A stretch of DNA of 64,000 nt from Strigamia acuminata. Lineage: Eukaryota > Arthropoda > Chilopoda > Geophilomorpha > Linotaeniidae. Below the pieces are notes generated by a model. The model was not told where the DNA came from. It saw only the letters and a list, made by a program, of their open reading frames with translations, and did no database searches. Of this stretch, positions 10,401-21,103 are shown one piece after another. The stretch is from contig OX442319.1 of the NCBI GenBank assembly GCA_949358305.1, positions 7,316,001 through 7,380,000 of the forward strand. Reading direction: 5' to 3'. The position numbers and the translations under genes were made by a program. The number at the start of each line of letters is the position of its first letter. The first letter of the stretch is position 1.

Positions 10401-12652
10401 TCTTTTGGGACTTCCTCCGCGTGATTTTCGTGAATATACTGCCACATGGACTCGTCGTAACGTTTTTTGTAATCCTCGTTGGCATCTATTCTTTTGAGCG
10501 TGTTGGCCAGTTGGTTCATGGCCAACTCCCAATTAGATTCCAAGTCGACTTCCTGTCCATTAAATGGCAGCATGACTTCATAACGTCCATCGTCTAGACG
10601 TTTCGTAGTTGATTCGAATCGATCGCGAATAAAGTCGGATTCTTTTTCTCCCGCATTTATTCCGATTGCTTCCAAGTTCCACAGTTTGTCCAATTTTTCT
10701 TGGATGTTTAAGTCGCATGTGTTGCAACATGTTGTCAATTCTTCTTCATCTTCGAATAAATTGGTGTTCCCCGCCGCTCCGGACAAGACCCAACCAAAAA
10801 TTGTATTTATTAATCCAAGATCTGCGTTTACTTTTTTCTTGCCGTCCTTAACGACCTTCCACCACACGTCGACTCCTAAAAGCACATCGATTTGAGAAGT
10901 CTTAGCTGGTAGGTCTTCAGCAAGTTCAAGGTTTAACTTCTTCACCTTGTCTATTATTGATGAGTTAAGAATGCCCTGCACTCGTGGCAAATTTTCCACA
11001 GAAAGCATTGAAAGTTTCAAATCTTGAGTGTCATTTTTACTCTGCAGTGTGACATTAAACACATCATAGTCCGTGGCTGCTGGAGACGAGTCGTTGAATC
11101 TCTGTGTGGTGGCAGAGACACTGCCGCATTTTTTCAGTTTCAGTCTTTCAACAAATTCTTTTGTGATGAACGATCGATGGCTTCCCGGATCAATCATCCC
11201 TCGAATGCTGTGGGTTCCTCCTGATTTGGTTTTAAGATCCGCGGTGAAGATCATTAGTTGAAGAGTCGTCGAGATTGCGCATGAAACATGTGTTGTTACT
11301 TGTGGCTCCTTCGGCTTCTCCGCAGCGCTTGTTGAATTCTTCACCTCGGATTTTTTGCATATTGTGGAATGGTGTCGCCCACCACAATGTTTACAAGAAA
11401 ATTTGACCTTGCAGTCTCCCACTCTATGTCCAGTTCTGAAACAGTTAAAACACAGTCTGTTTTTCTTTACTATTTCGATTTTCGCGTTGATTTCGAAATC
11501 CTTTTTACAAGAGCCGTTTAAATGTTCATCATCACAAAAAATGCACTTGTTTGTCTTGAAAAGCGTATTCTTGCTTTCAGATTTCGGTTCACTCTTCGTT
11601 TTTGCACTAGTAGACTGCTTGGCGTCTTGAGTAGTTGCGCACGTGGTCATTGAACCTTTCACTTTCGGTTTCTCCACCTCAGATTTTTCATTCTTGTCTT
11701 TTTTCGATTTTTCCGAAACGTTTTCAGTTCGTTCGGCCATCGCAACTTCATTCACAAAGAAATTGAGCAACGTAACAATGTTCTTATTTTGAATTCCGTG
11801 AACTTGGTAAAATCTTAATGCCATTGAAGTTGGAAACTTGCTAATTATGTCGGGCAATAAGAAAGCTCCGGAAGTTTGAATTGGAATCTTAAGTTGCTCG
11901 AGAAGTCTAATAGTCGCAGAAATCTTAGTCAAATTCGTTTTTATCGCTTTCGTTGGATATACACTCGTAACAGATTTTAATTCTCGAATTGATTTTATTA
12001 ACGCAGTTTGTTGGGCATCCTCATCACCAAAATGTCTTTCTAGTTCTTCCCTGGCCAGGTCATATGATTCCTCGATCAAGGGAAAAGTTGAGATGAGAAT
12101 TGCCGCTTCTCCAGTACACATAGTTTGTAAATACTGGAGTTTTTCAATGTTACTCAGGTCTGGATCCTTGTGTACGGAGGTCTCGAAGTTGCTTTTAAAT
12201 GTTCTGTACTTCAAAATATCTCCGTCGAATTTTACGGAATCCAATTTGGGCAGCTTCGAATTTTTTCTAAACGTTGCTGTCGCGTTCAAGGTTGTGTTCT
12301 GATTTGAGCTTGTCGACGTATTTAATCTTCCTCCCAAAGTTGGAAGTGATCGCTTTGAGATTTCGTATCTCGTGCGAAGAAGATCCACTCTTGCTTGCAT
12401 AGTCTCAAGCTTGTCAATGCATTCTAGATAATAGCCGTGGTCCGAATATTCCTGTAGATCATTCAGCGCACCGACTATTCTCGTTTCTTTTGGGTTCGCA
12501 GTTTGCACCAGCGCTTCCAGTTCTCCTGGATCTGCTGTCTTCTCCGATATAGACAACAGATGATTCATTGCAGTGACTTGCGACTCCCAACGTTGTTGTA
12601 GCACTTCGATTTGATCCTCAGTTAGAAGATCTCTCATTGTAGGTTCCGCCAT
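7412..12652 (-). CDS. BEL/Pao gag-pol polyprotein, intact (1746 aa)
   Basis: One open frame encodes all domains in BEL/Pao order. Gag (DUF1759-like) is followed by zinc knuckles near residues 374, 407 and 420, a protease with D488-P-G-S-H-R-S, then reverse transcriptase with FRVVFNAS, SLNDCLFPGP, ADIKQAFLQ and active site F911-M-D-D. A Pao-type A17 region (SIFDPMGLIAPV), RNase H (VFCDAS, LPRLELTAA, NPAD), an integrase zinc-finger region, and integrase core (GVDHLGP, FSDNSKTF, WERLVRSVKDKL) follow, with a DUF5641-like C terminus. F in place of Y in the YMDD box differs from C, E and F. There is no envelope ORF. Length matches the other copies. The product would make particles, copy the RNA and integrate it. 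The ATG lies 7 nt after a CAG. Confidence 0.96.
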   Translation of the reverse strand: MAEPTMRDLLTEDQIEVLQQRWESQVTAMNHLLSISEKTADPGELEALVQTANPKETRIVGALNDLQEYSDHGYYLECIDKLETMQARVDLLRTRYEISKRSLPTLGGRLNTSTSSNQNTTLNATATFRKNSKLPKLDSVKFDGDILKYRTFKSNFETSVHKDPDLSNIEKLQYLQTMCTGEAAILISTFPLIEESYDLAREELERHFGDEDAQQTALIKSIRELKSVTSVYPTKAIKTNLTKISATIRLLEQLKIPIQTSGAFLLPDIISKFPTSMALRFYQVHGIQNKNIVTLLNFFVNEVAMAERTENVSEKSKKDKNEKSEVEKPKVKGSMTTCATTQDAKQSTSAKTKSEPKSESKNTLFKTNKCIFCDDEHLNGSCKKDFEINAKIEIVKKNRLCFNCFRTGHRVGDCKVKFSCKHCGGRHHSTICKKSEVKNSTSAAEKPKEPQVTTHVSCAISTTLQLMIFTADLKTKSGGTHSIRGMIDPGSHRSFITKEFVERLKLKKCGSVSATTQRFNDSSPAATDYDVFNVTLQSKNDTQDLKLSMLSVENLPRVQGILNSSIIDKVKKLNLELAEDLPAKTSQIDVLLGVDVWWKVVKDGKKKVNADLGLINTIFGWVLSGAAGNTNLFEDEEELTTCCNTCDLNIQEKLDKLWNLEAIGINAGEKESDFIRDRFESTTKRLDDGRYEVMLPFNGQEVDLESNWELAMNQLANTLKRIDANEDYKKRYDESMWQYIHENHAEEVPKEERFLKKGTYNIPHHPVIKEDRDTTKFRVVFNASSAKKGKRSLNDCLFPGPSLNPDLILVIVRFRLYCIPIIADIKQAFLQVMINPTQTNFLRFLWVARDYFKEPYSWQNLWNNLMVLRMIVVPFGVISSPFLLCATIRKQAKQFEETHAKEVDALDDGIFMDDLTSGGDFTADTTSHCEKLKMILDDGKLPLVKWATSSKDVFNNLKKEGFHMRGEEFSDLGIIKMLGILWNTAEDVMMFNIPTIEKIPNTKREVVSLMASIFDPMGLIAPVVLQMKLLVQAIWIRTKNWDEKILDSEKKEVEEWSQDIQKLKELKVQRWLQTYSGQDITLEVFCDASTKAFGCSIFVVNLEGKRTLLLSKCRIAPTKKVTLPRLELTAAVVGVRMTKYLLENFLPGYPVTEIRYYSDSTITLAWINSDKNVWKPYVSNRVQEIISSTKPEQWSHVPTEFNPADLLTRPHNSKTLMQNKLWWFGVDVSKLEKTEIIQEILPEEERKIVVMTIQVKESFIGQFFKRFRNYNKLLRVFSYILRWKNKLLRGEPLSPLELEDNQLKILQFSQKLHFSEEIDDVKNKRELSKHSTLRNFELFIDEDGLLRLRSRLKKSLLTFDEVYPIILHYDSWITRLLIKKVHLELLHGDISETLYHLREQFWIIRGRRTIQTVIRECAICRRAKLAKNNPSTGDLPAERVTPAAPFQNTGVDHLGPIYVGSNKKEKKKVYILLFTCMVTRSIHLEVSEDLSVPKFLLAMRRFGARHGYPGKIFSDNSKTFERGSLELQSWGKLIGHNDVKTFLSEKRVLWTFIPPLSPWMGGAWERLVRSVKDKLRKTLLRSTVDLETLQTLALEISSVLNSRPLSYVPDSVDGGRILAPENFLTGGMPKYVINKQLSAIKKSDLRKLDIKRRQFIWEFWKIWKKSYLMQLRNFYETKGDKFFKNPKVDQIVLLEKMGTNPYFWPLARIKEIFPGEDGQIRVIKVVLPDGRELKRSVKHVRALELE

Positions 12653-13155
12653 TTTCTCTGTCCTCTCTCACAAAAAATTCGGCTGTGAAATTTGGAAAGA
12701 ACAGATAAAAACGGGCATGACAATTCAACTTTGTTTTAATTTTTAAGAGAATAAACCTTTTTATTTTATCCCCCAAAAATATCTCAACATTCACGGTTTT
12801 TGTTTTAACTTTAAAGAGAATAAACTTTTTAATTTTATCCCCCAAAAAGCACTCAATTTTCACGGTCCTTGGTGACACGTGAGAATTTTAGAATATCAAA
12901 TGTTTGGCCAATCGAGGATGACCAAAAATTTGAGCGGTTTTGTGTACGTAAATAAAACGTGACACAATTACCCTGCACAGTTTGAAAATAATTGACGGTT
13001 TGTTTTGCAACAAAGCACGCCAATAAACTCTTTCGAAAACAATTGACGGTTCGTTTTGCAACAAAACACGCCAATAACTCCTAACATTAAATTTAGATTC
13101 TACTGACAGCTCAATCAACTTGAAACTAGTCAGTTCTACTCGAAATAAATCTAAT

Positions 13156-13184
13156 CTCCCCCGCTTATGGCGGTTATAGTGGAG
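13156..13184 (-). other. Conserved leader hairpin of B
   Basis: Plus-strand arms CTCC (13156-13159) with GGAG (13181-13184), and CCGC (13161-13164) with GCGG (13170-13173), with an ACTATAA bulge in the sense RNA. The inner stem covaries with CTGC/GCAG in C, E and F. Confidence 0.7.
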
Positions 13185-13397
13185 AACTAAGCATGCAATG
13201 AAAAAACACTTCAAAAGTTGTAAAATAGACACTTTATCGAAATTTTCCCGAAAACCAACAAATGCAACTACCAAAATCCCATAAAGACACTTGATACTGT
13301 TCCCCTTAATAACCAAAATCTCCAAAATTTCAATTTCAAAAGGCAAAACACTAAAAAATGCAATTATTCCAGGGGCGAATCCGCTTTCCAACACGAC

Positions 13398-13405
13398 GCG
13401 TTGTG
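13398..13405 (-). other. tRNA-His anticodon-arm box of B
   Basis: GCGTTGTG on the plus strand equals the anticodon region of tRNA-His, so the element RNA is complementary to it. It lies about 220 nt from the primer site. Confidence 0.55.
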
Positions 13406-13621
13406 TTATCCAGTGTTGTGACCTTGAACTCCAACTGCATGCACACTTTTGTTCGTTTTCGCCGCCAAAGCAGTCCCCGTCGTAACTTCTGTCACGTTGA
13501 ACGTTGACTCTTGACATGGGTGACGAAACACGAACGAATTGTTTCTCCGTCGCACCAAACACTTTTTCAAACGTATTGATGATGCACTGGAAAAACTCAC
13601 GAATTGCAGACGGAATCCTGG

Positions 13622-13633
13622 TCACGGCTACCA
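13622..13633 (-). other. Primer-binding site of B, tRNA-His type
   Basis: The plus strand reads GAATCCTGG then TCACGGCTACCA (13613-13633), which is tRNA-His T arm, acceptor and CCA with one inserted base. About 15 nt separate it from the LTR. Confidence 0.8.
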
Positions 13634-13648
13634 AAAGCTTCGCATCTG

Positions 13649-14810
13649 TGTTGCAGGTCAACAAGACAGAAGGAAAGGAATGGCGATGCGTATCCAAATT
13701 CAAGACACTTGAGCTCGCCCAAGGTCGTATGGCGTGGCTAGTACGAAAATCGCACTGGAGAGCAATAAATCCGCAACAAATGGCATTGTTGAACCGCTGG
13801 AACAATGTGGAGAACACCTGCACCAAGTATCCAATAGGTGGCGGAAACATAAGTTGGCCTGAGAAATTTTAAACTACTCACTACACATTGAATGTGTTTG
13901 AAAATAAGCCTAAAACAAGAGCTAATAAAACACAACACATTTATTCAAAGGTTGGTTAATAACTGATGAAATTACAGCAATTAGATTGGTTCTTAGAGAA
14001 CCGCACATGCGCAGTACCGAATATGGCACGCGCCAGGCCGATAGCGGCGAAATACAGATACACAAAAGATTCCGTTACCATGGTAACGGAGGAAACAAGA
14101 TCACGGCAAAGTTGGCATTTGCTTAAAAATGCACTAAAAATACATTGAAATACATTGAAATGACCACAAGAATGCGGTGAACAAAAAAGCTAATCACAAC
14201 AATGTCCAAAAACACGTTAAACAATGAGATATTAGCAATAAACCGATCTCGGAAAGAGAGGATTGACGATAGCCAATCACAGGCCAGGAAAATTACATAA
14301 CGATCACATTTGAATTTCGATCGGTACAAAAGCACAAAATTATCGAAGAATACATACTGAATAATAACGCAATGTAATAGTAAATGCAAATTATGTGATA
14401 TAAAATACAAAAATAACGGTTACATTGTGTAATCGTCGCTTGGGACAAACATGGCGACCGGCGAACATAACAAAGGTGTTGGATCAAACATGGCGTCCGG
14501 CGAACATAACATCGGCGGCAAAATCACACGTAAAATGAATGTAAAAACACTAAATGTATATAATCAATAAAGTATCGATTAAATAACAAGAATAATTATC
14601 AATTCTCTTCACAAAACATCGGAATAAAATACACAGATTGAATAAATACGAATTTATCGGCCAAACGAACATTCCCGGCTGCGCTTTTATGGCAGATGGA
14701 AACGAACGTTCAAACCAAACAAACGGAACTTCCAAAGCAGTTTTGATGCATCTAGATAGAAAGAGCATGCTTGAATTAGTCTAAACGAATGCTTAATAAA
14801 ATTCCAAGGG
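13649..14810 (-). repeat. 5' LTR of B, segment 1 (U5 side)
   Basis: Matches 5790-6951 at a constant offset of 7859. Ends at the insertion of C, with target duplication AGGG at 14807-14810. The U5 has TCGTAT, GTGG and TAGTAC in the tRNA-His D-arm order at 13725-13744. Confidence 0.95.
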
Positions 14811-16081
14811 TGTTGCAAACAGACATGTCGAACTCGGAAGTTGCGTGGTACATTCATAGGCAACTGTCCTGTTGCGCATCCATGATCGTATAGTAGAAAT
14901 TCCAGCAGCAGAAAGCGTTAGGCCTAGCATTAGGCCTAGTTCTCAAACTGTAGATCAAATGGGAAAAACATCTCAGCTAATGGGCAAGAAAATGTGTCTT
15001 CAAGGAGGAGGAGAGTCAGCTTGGCTCTCTACTCACTCATTCTCTGGGAACTCATTTCAGAAATAATCCAAAGGAAGAACATCAAAGAAAGAGAAAAGAA
15101 TAACAACTTATTTATTCTAAATCAACCATAACAAGCTTCTTCTAGCAACAGCTAGTAACAACAGTAACTCACTCTCAACCTAGCAACAACAAGCGCCTAG
15201 CAACCGTGAACAATGGCGCTAAAATAGGCTTATTTACAAGCGACAATTACTCATTATAAATAACTTATTGCCTCCAAAGAGGGCGCTACGTGTCTCAAAC
15301 TTAACCCTTTTACATCAAATTGATAACAAGTAATAAAAGCTTAATCTTAACATCTATTAGAGGCATAAAATACATAAATAAACAAGTATTAACAATTCCC
15401 ATTCTTAGTTCCAGAGGAAAGCCAACTTTCCCTCTCAAAGACAAAAGCCAACCGCTCATCATGCAAGATGGCGGCACAGCAACTTGCTTACAGCTGTGCA
15501 GGCGAACAGGAGCGAGCCAGACAGACTTCCATAGCCGCCCTTGACCAGACATCGACGCAAGGACCTTCCAAACAGCGTGGGGACTCGAACGAGAGTCCAA
15601 ACCAAGGCGTATCGACGCCGCTCTAAACACACACGCGGATCCGATGCGTCCAAATGCCGTCACTGTCACGGGAGCTTTACGCCGCTCGCCACCTGCTGCC
15701 TCACGTCTTGGAAAGTCGCTGACCCCCTAAAACATCAAGCAAAAGGTAAACAACAATCAAATAAAATATGCCTATCTCAAAACAACTCTAATAATTCTTA
15801 AACTAATACACAGAATTACTAAACCACTAAAACGATCACATCAAAACGACCACAAGTGACCGACAACACATCTCCCGACCAATCCAGGTGCGACTGGCAG
15901 CATGACGACCGTCAAGGACATCACCAAACAAGACCGCGGGTCAGCCAAACAACCGGACATCTCAGATATGTCTCCAACTTGTGTCAAAAACTAAAAAGCA
16001 AATTAAAAAGTCAAATCTTCTTTTCAGAAGCCAAAACGTGGAAAACTTCTAAATCTTTTTGTTGCGTTCCTGCTCGCAACA
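14811..16081 (-). repeat. 3' LTR of element C (1271 bp)
   Basis: TG...CA ends. U5 has TGATCGTATAGT (14883-14894, a 12-nt match to tRNA-His) and two TAGGCCT palindromes (14919, 14931). Sense AATAAA at 15111-15116; YY1-like CAAGATGGCGGC at 15464-15475. No gene is seen. Confidence 0.95.
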
Positions 16082-16131
16082 TCGCTGCCAGCCGAAAAAG
16101 AAGAGAACAGCCGGCCGAAAGGTCCGGCGCT

Positions 16132-19100
16132 CTAGTCCAGCTCCAACGCCCGTACGTGTTTGACCGATCGTCTGTATTCTTTGCCGTTTGACGAAAGCAC
16201 ACGTACGACTCGAACGAGACCGTCTTCCCCGGGCATGACCTCGGTGATACGGGCAAGAGGCCAGAAATAGGGATTGCTTCCTACTTTCTCCAGCAAAACC
16301 ACTTGTCCAACTTCTGGATTTTTGTATGCGGAATCCCCCTTCACCTCGTGGAAGTTCCGGAGCTGCTTTAAGTAGCTTTCCTTCCAAAGCCTCCAAAACT
16401 CCCAGAGGTGAAGTCTCCGCTTCTTCTCTAGACGCAGTAAATCCTTTCTACGAATGGCGTGCAATGGTCGATTTATAACAAACTTCGGCATACCTCCTGT
16501 TAAGAAGTGTTCGGGTGAAATGACGCGGCCCCCATCAGGTTCCTCGTGTACGTAAGAAAGAGGACGCGAGTTCAGTACCGAACTGACTTCCGCCGACAGC
16601 GTCTGTAACGTTTCCAAATCGACTGTATGGCAAAGCAACGTCTTCCGTAGCTTGTCCTTCACGGAACGGACGAGCCTCTCCCAAGCTCCGCCCGCCCATG
16701 GCGAGAGAGGTGGGATAAAAGACCAGACTATTCGCTTTTCCGAAAGCAATGTCTTTATCCCGTCCTTACACAATAACTTCCCCCACGATTGAATCTCTTG
16801 GCTACCCCGCTCGAAGGTCTTCGAATTGTCCGAGAAGACTTTCGCCGGATAACCGAAACGAGCGCCAAAACGACGGAACGCCAACAGAAACTTCTCGACC
16901 GATAAATCAACCGAGACTTCCAAGTGAATGGCTCTCGTCGCCAGGCAGGTAAATAGTAATATGTATACCTTTTTGTCCTTTTCCTTACTCGTGATTTTCA
17001 ATGGTCCGAGGTGATCTATGCCCGTGTTTTGAAACGGAGCTGCCGGCGTAACTCTCTCCATAGGAGGATCGCCAGTAGAAGGATTATGACGTCCTAATCG
17101 TTCCTTCCTACAGGTTAGGCAGCTACGAATCACAGACTTAACTGTTCTTCGACCTCGTATCACCCAATAGCGATCTCGGACACGATAAAGTGTCTCGCTA
17201 AGGTCACCATGCAACAACTGCAGGTGAGCTCGTCTGATGATCAGTTTGGTGACCCAGCTGTCAGGGTGTAACAGAATAGGGTAAGCCTCGTCGAAAGACA
17301 GTGTCGACTTCCCTAAACGACTTCTAAGTCTCAAAATCTCTTTTTCGTCAAGAAAAATGTCGAAATTTTTCAGGATTGACTCCTTGTGGACCTTCTCCTT
17401 AAGCTCTGTGGCTAATATCTCGTCTCGAAAGTACGCGTCCTGTGCTAAACGAATAACCTTTTCCTCGGCTAACTCCATTTCGAGGTACTCGAGGTCCCTC
17501 CCACGCGAAGAAGAAAAAGGTAGCCAGCGCCTCATGCGCGCAAACACTTTCACAAGCTTACTAAATGAGCTAAAGCGTTCAAAAAATTTGATCGTGAATG
17601 CTTCTCCCAGCATGCTAGCTGTAACAACTTTCCCTTTTTTCTCTTCCTCAAGCGGAAAAACGACGGTATCTAAATCGATAGGAAGAACTTCTGGTTGGCC
17701 AGGTCCATCCCACCAAAGACGGTTAGCCATTAGGCTTCTAGCGTCGCAAGGTCGCGTAAAAACGTCTGCTGGATTCCGCTCTGTCGGAATGTATGTCCAC
17801 TGTTCCGGACTAGTCTTTTCTAAGACTTCTGCAACCCGATTGGAAACATATGGCTTCCAACGGTTTTTAACAGATCTTATCCAGCCTAATGCTACCATTG
17901 AGTCAGAGAAATAACTGACTTTACCAATGGGATAGGTAGGCAGGAAATCCTTCAACAAATACTCTGTCATACGGACGCCCACCACTGTGGCGGTCAGCTC
18001 TAGGCGTGGTAGGGATAACTTTGTCATCGGAGCAATGCGTCCTTTGCTTAGAAGCAACTGACAATCTCCAGACGCAGCGCGGACATAAATTGCGCATCCA
18101 TACGCTTGCGGGCTTGCGTCGCAATATACTTCAAGATCTAATGATTGACCCGAATAAGTTCCCATCCATCGCTTGACCTTTGCGTCAATAAGACGTTGCA
18201 AGTCGGTGTACCATTTGGTAACTCGCTCAGAACTCTCATCCGAAATCCTATCGTCCCACTTGATCTCTCGCCCCCACATGGACTGCAAAAGTAATTTCAT
18301 CGGCAAGAGGACCGGTGAGATCAATCCGAGAGGATCGAAGACCGATGCCACCAAAGATAAGATACCCCTTCTTGTTCTGGTAATCTCAACTCCTTCAGGT
18401 ATCCTAAACATGATAACATCTTCTTGAACTTTCCAAACAATACCCAACATCTTGATAATGTCCAAGTCCTTAAATTCCTCTGCTCTCATATGAAAATCTT
18501 CTCCCTTAAGCGCGTTGAAAACCTCAGCACTTGAGGTAGCCCACTTTACAAGAGGCAATTTTCCCTCATCTAGAATAGTTCGTAAATTCACGCAATGTTG
18601 CGTCGTCTTTGCAGCGTTATCGTCGCCGGACGTCAGGTCATCCATGTAGATTCCCTTGTCCAGGGCGTCTGCTTCCTTCGGAAAAAGGACTAAATATAGA
18701 CGCCCCTGCGCTCGAATAACCGCGCAGAGCAAAAACGGGGATGAGTTGACACCGAAAGGCACAACTATCATCCGTAACACAACCAAATGGTCCCATAAGT
18801 TTTGCCATGAATATTCGTTCTGAAAATATTCGTCGGAAACCCACAAAAATCTTAAGTAATCGCAGTGTTCTAACTTAATCAATACCTGAAGAAAGGCTTG
18901 TTTAATGTCCGCTATCGCAACCACACAGTAAAGTCGGAAACGAACAATTACTGGCACAATGTCCGGATTAAGGCTCGGACCAGGGTATAAGCAGTCGTTT
19001 AAAGAAGGAACTCCTTTCTTTGAAGACGACGCGTTAAAAACTACTCTAAACTTCGTTGTATCTCTATCCTCCCTAATCACTGGATGGTGCGGAATAACAT

Positions 19101-20533
19101 AAACGCCAGACTTCTTGTATCTTTCTGCAAGAGGTACTACTTCTGCGTGCTCTTCGCGCACGTAGTCCCACATGGCTTTGTGGTAGCGTTCTTTGTGGTC
19201 ACTGCTGCTGTCAATCCTTCTCAACGTGTGCGACAACTGATTCAATGCCAAATCCCAATTGGATTCCAACGAACCAATTCGCTCATTGAAAGGTAAGCAA
19301 ACTTCATAACGACCATCTTCTCTTCTTGTCTTTGTTTTCTCGAAACGATCTCTAATAAAATCGGAATCACGCTCGCCGGCACTAATACCAACGGCTTCTA
19401 AACTCCATAGCTTCTCCAAGTCTCGGTCTGTTTTAATATCACAGGTGTTGCAGCAAGAAACGTCGCGCGAGCTCTCTGAGAAGACATCAGTCGACCCAGC
19501 TGCTCCGGATAACACCCACCCAAAGATGGTGTTCACCAAACCCAGTCGACTATCCAGGCGTTTGCGTCCATCCAAGCAGATTTCCCACCAGACATCAACG
19601 CCAAGCAAGATATCAACATTGCCTGCAGTTGAAGGTAAGTCCTCAGCTAACTCAAACCCCAAATCTTTCACCTTTCTAATCGCTTCTGGGCTGGCTATAC
19701 CATACACATGTGGTAAACTCTTTGCGCTTAAAGCGGTCACCTTGAGCTCTTTGGCTCCGTGTCGAGACTGAAGCAAGACTTTATATACGTCATAAGACGT
19801 TGACCCTGCGTTCTCCTCATTGAGACGTTGGGCTGTGGCCTCTATTGACCCACAACTCTTCAGCCGTATCCGGTCAGCTACGCTCTTAAGAATATAAGAA
19901 CGGTGACTTCCAGGATCTAACATCCCACGTACCGTGTGCGAACCACCAGATTTCGTCTTTAATTCGGCAGTAAAAATCATCAATTGGAGCGTTGACGAGA
20001 TCACCAAAGAAACGTTAGCACTAACGTCCTTCGACTTCTCTGCCCCACCTGGACTCGTAACGATTGCCTTCCTGCAAATGCTGGAGTGGTGTCGACCACC
20101 GCACGTCTTACAAGACGTCTTCAATCGGCATCTAATGGCCATATGTCCGCTTTGCAGACAATTGTAGCAAAGCCGATTCTTTTGCGCAATGGCAGACTTG
20201 TCCTCAACGCTAATCTCTTTTTTGCAAAAGGAGTTAGCGTGCCCTTCTTTGCAAAAAATGCAAGTCGCTTTATCGACTGTCAACTTGGGATTACTCGAGC
20301 TTTTTGTCCCTTGAGCCAATGCACAAGTGGACATTGTCCCTTTTCGTTGCTCTTTTTGGTCGCTCTTATCGACCTTGTCCTTCTTAATGTGAAGGAGATT
20401 GGATCCCATAACGTCTTCTACTTGCTCTAGAAGCTTAACTTCTGTGGCAAAAAAATCCAAAATCGTCAATAAGTTTGATGATTTGGTACCGTGGGATCTG
20501 TAAAACTGAGTGACCATAATCGGCGGGAACTTC
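16132..20533 (-). pseudogene. Element C gag-pol, 3' part (gag C-half to integrase), cut by copia
   Basis: Open from the copia junction to the stop at 16132. It holds the C-terminal half of gag, three zinc knuckles (CIFC, CYNC, CKTC cores), protease (LDPGSHRSYI), RT with YMDD, A17-like region (SVFDPLGLISPV), RNase H (YCDASPQAYG, LPRLELTAT), integrase (GIDHLGP, FSDNSKTF, WERLVRSVKDKL) and a C terminus ending VRALELD. No internal stop or frameshift is visible. The first in-frame ATG left after the split is at 20517. The 5' part is at 27848-28706. Apart from the insertion the gene looks functional, and the insertion must inactivate it. Confidence 0.93.
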
Positions 20534-21083
20534 TGTTGGTCCTAAGACCAAATTTATTATCGATATCAAATGTTCATACTTTATATAATTCAATTTCAAA
20601 TCAGTTATTTCGATGTTTGATGTCTTATTCGTTATATTTCGCTTTTGCACACATTGTGTGCTGTCCCGTATGTAATTCCATACCTGCATAATGTTTTTCA
20701 GTATGATTTGTTCTTTTGTTTTGACATCTAATGTCAATTATTGCCACCAGAGTGTGTTCTCACTCTTCTTCTTTTTCCAACATGGCGCCATGCATGGGTT
20801 TTGCACAGCTTAGCCATGGTTTCACCACAAATGTAATGTATCATTTTCTTATTAAATTGTTTTATTGTTTTTACACATTGTCTTTGCATTAAAGCACATT
20901 CAGTGCTGTTTTTCACGCGCACATAAGCGTCCTTAAGACGCGCGCATTTGGTAAACGATACGGTGAACGTATCGACGACGTCGTGCACGAAGCACGACGC
21001 CATTTTGTTTTGGCTTATCATTTCACGCTTCTCGTCGGCATTTCGCCGACCACTGCGCGCTCCTCTGCTACCAGTTACCTACA
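20534..21083 (+). repeat. 5' LTR of the copia element (550 bp), rich in hairpins
   Basis: Begins TGTTGG, ends TACA. It contains at least a dozen short perfect inverted repeats, from TTGGTC/GACCAA (20536-20551) through CATGGCGCCATG (20781-20792) to GTCGGC/GCCGAC (21034-21050). Near its end CCTCTGCTACCA (21062-21073) copies the 3' end of initiator tRNA-Met. Confidence 0.95.
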
Positions 21084-21085
21084 CT

Positions 21086-21103
21086 TGGTAGCAGAGGATG
21101 GTT
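21086..21103 (+). other. Copia primer-binding site, initiator tRNA-Met
   Basis: All 18 bases are complementary to the 3' end of metazoan initiator tRNA-Met including CCA. The first 13 bases can pair with U5 (21061-21073) across a 12-nt loop. Confidence 0.92.

Larger units (their letters stand above)
12653..13648 (-). other. Element B leader with tandem repeats
   Basis: Non-coding. Two diverged copies of a roughly 73-bp unit lie at about 12724-12863 (each with AGAGAATAAAC and ATCCCCCAAAAA), and a roughly 49-bp unit is doubled at about 12989-13080 (TTTTGCAACAAARCACGCC). The conserved leader hairpin is at 13156-13184, the anticodon-arm box at 13398-13405 and the primer site at 13622-13633. A 320-codon frame at 12888-13850 minus crosses into the LTR and looks spurious. 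Confidence 0.75.

Noticed and set aside
12888-13850. 320-codon minus-strand open frame
   Set aside because: It spans the B leader, primer site and LTR. No known domain is visible, and the LTR part recurs in the other LTR without the rest.
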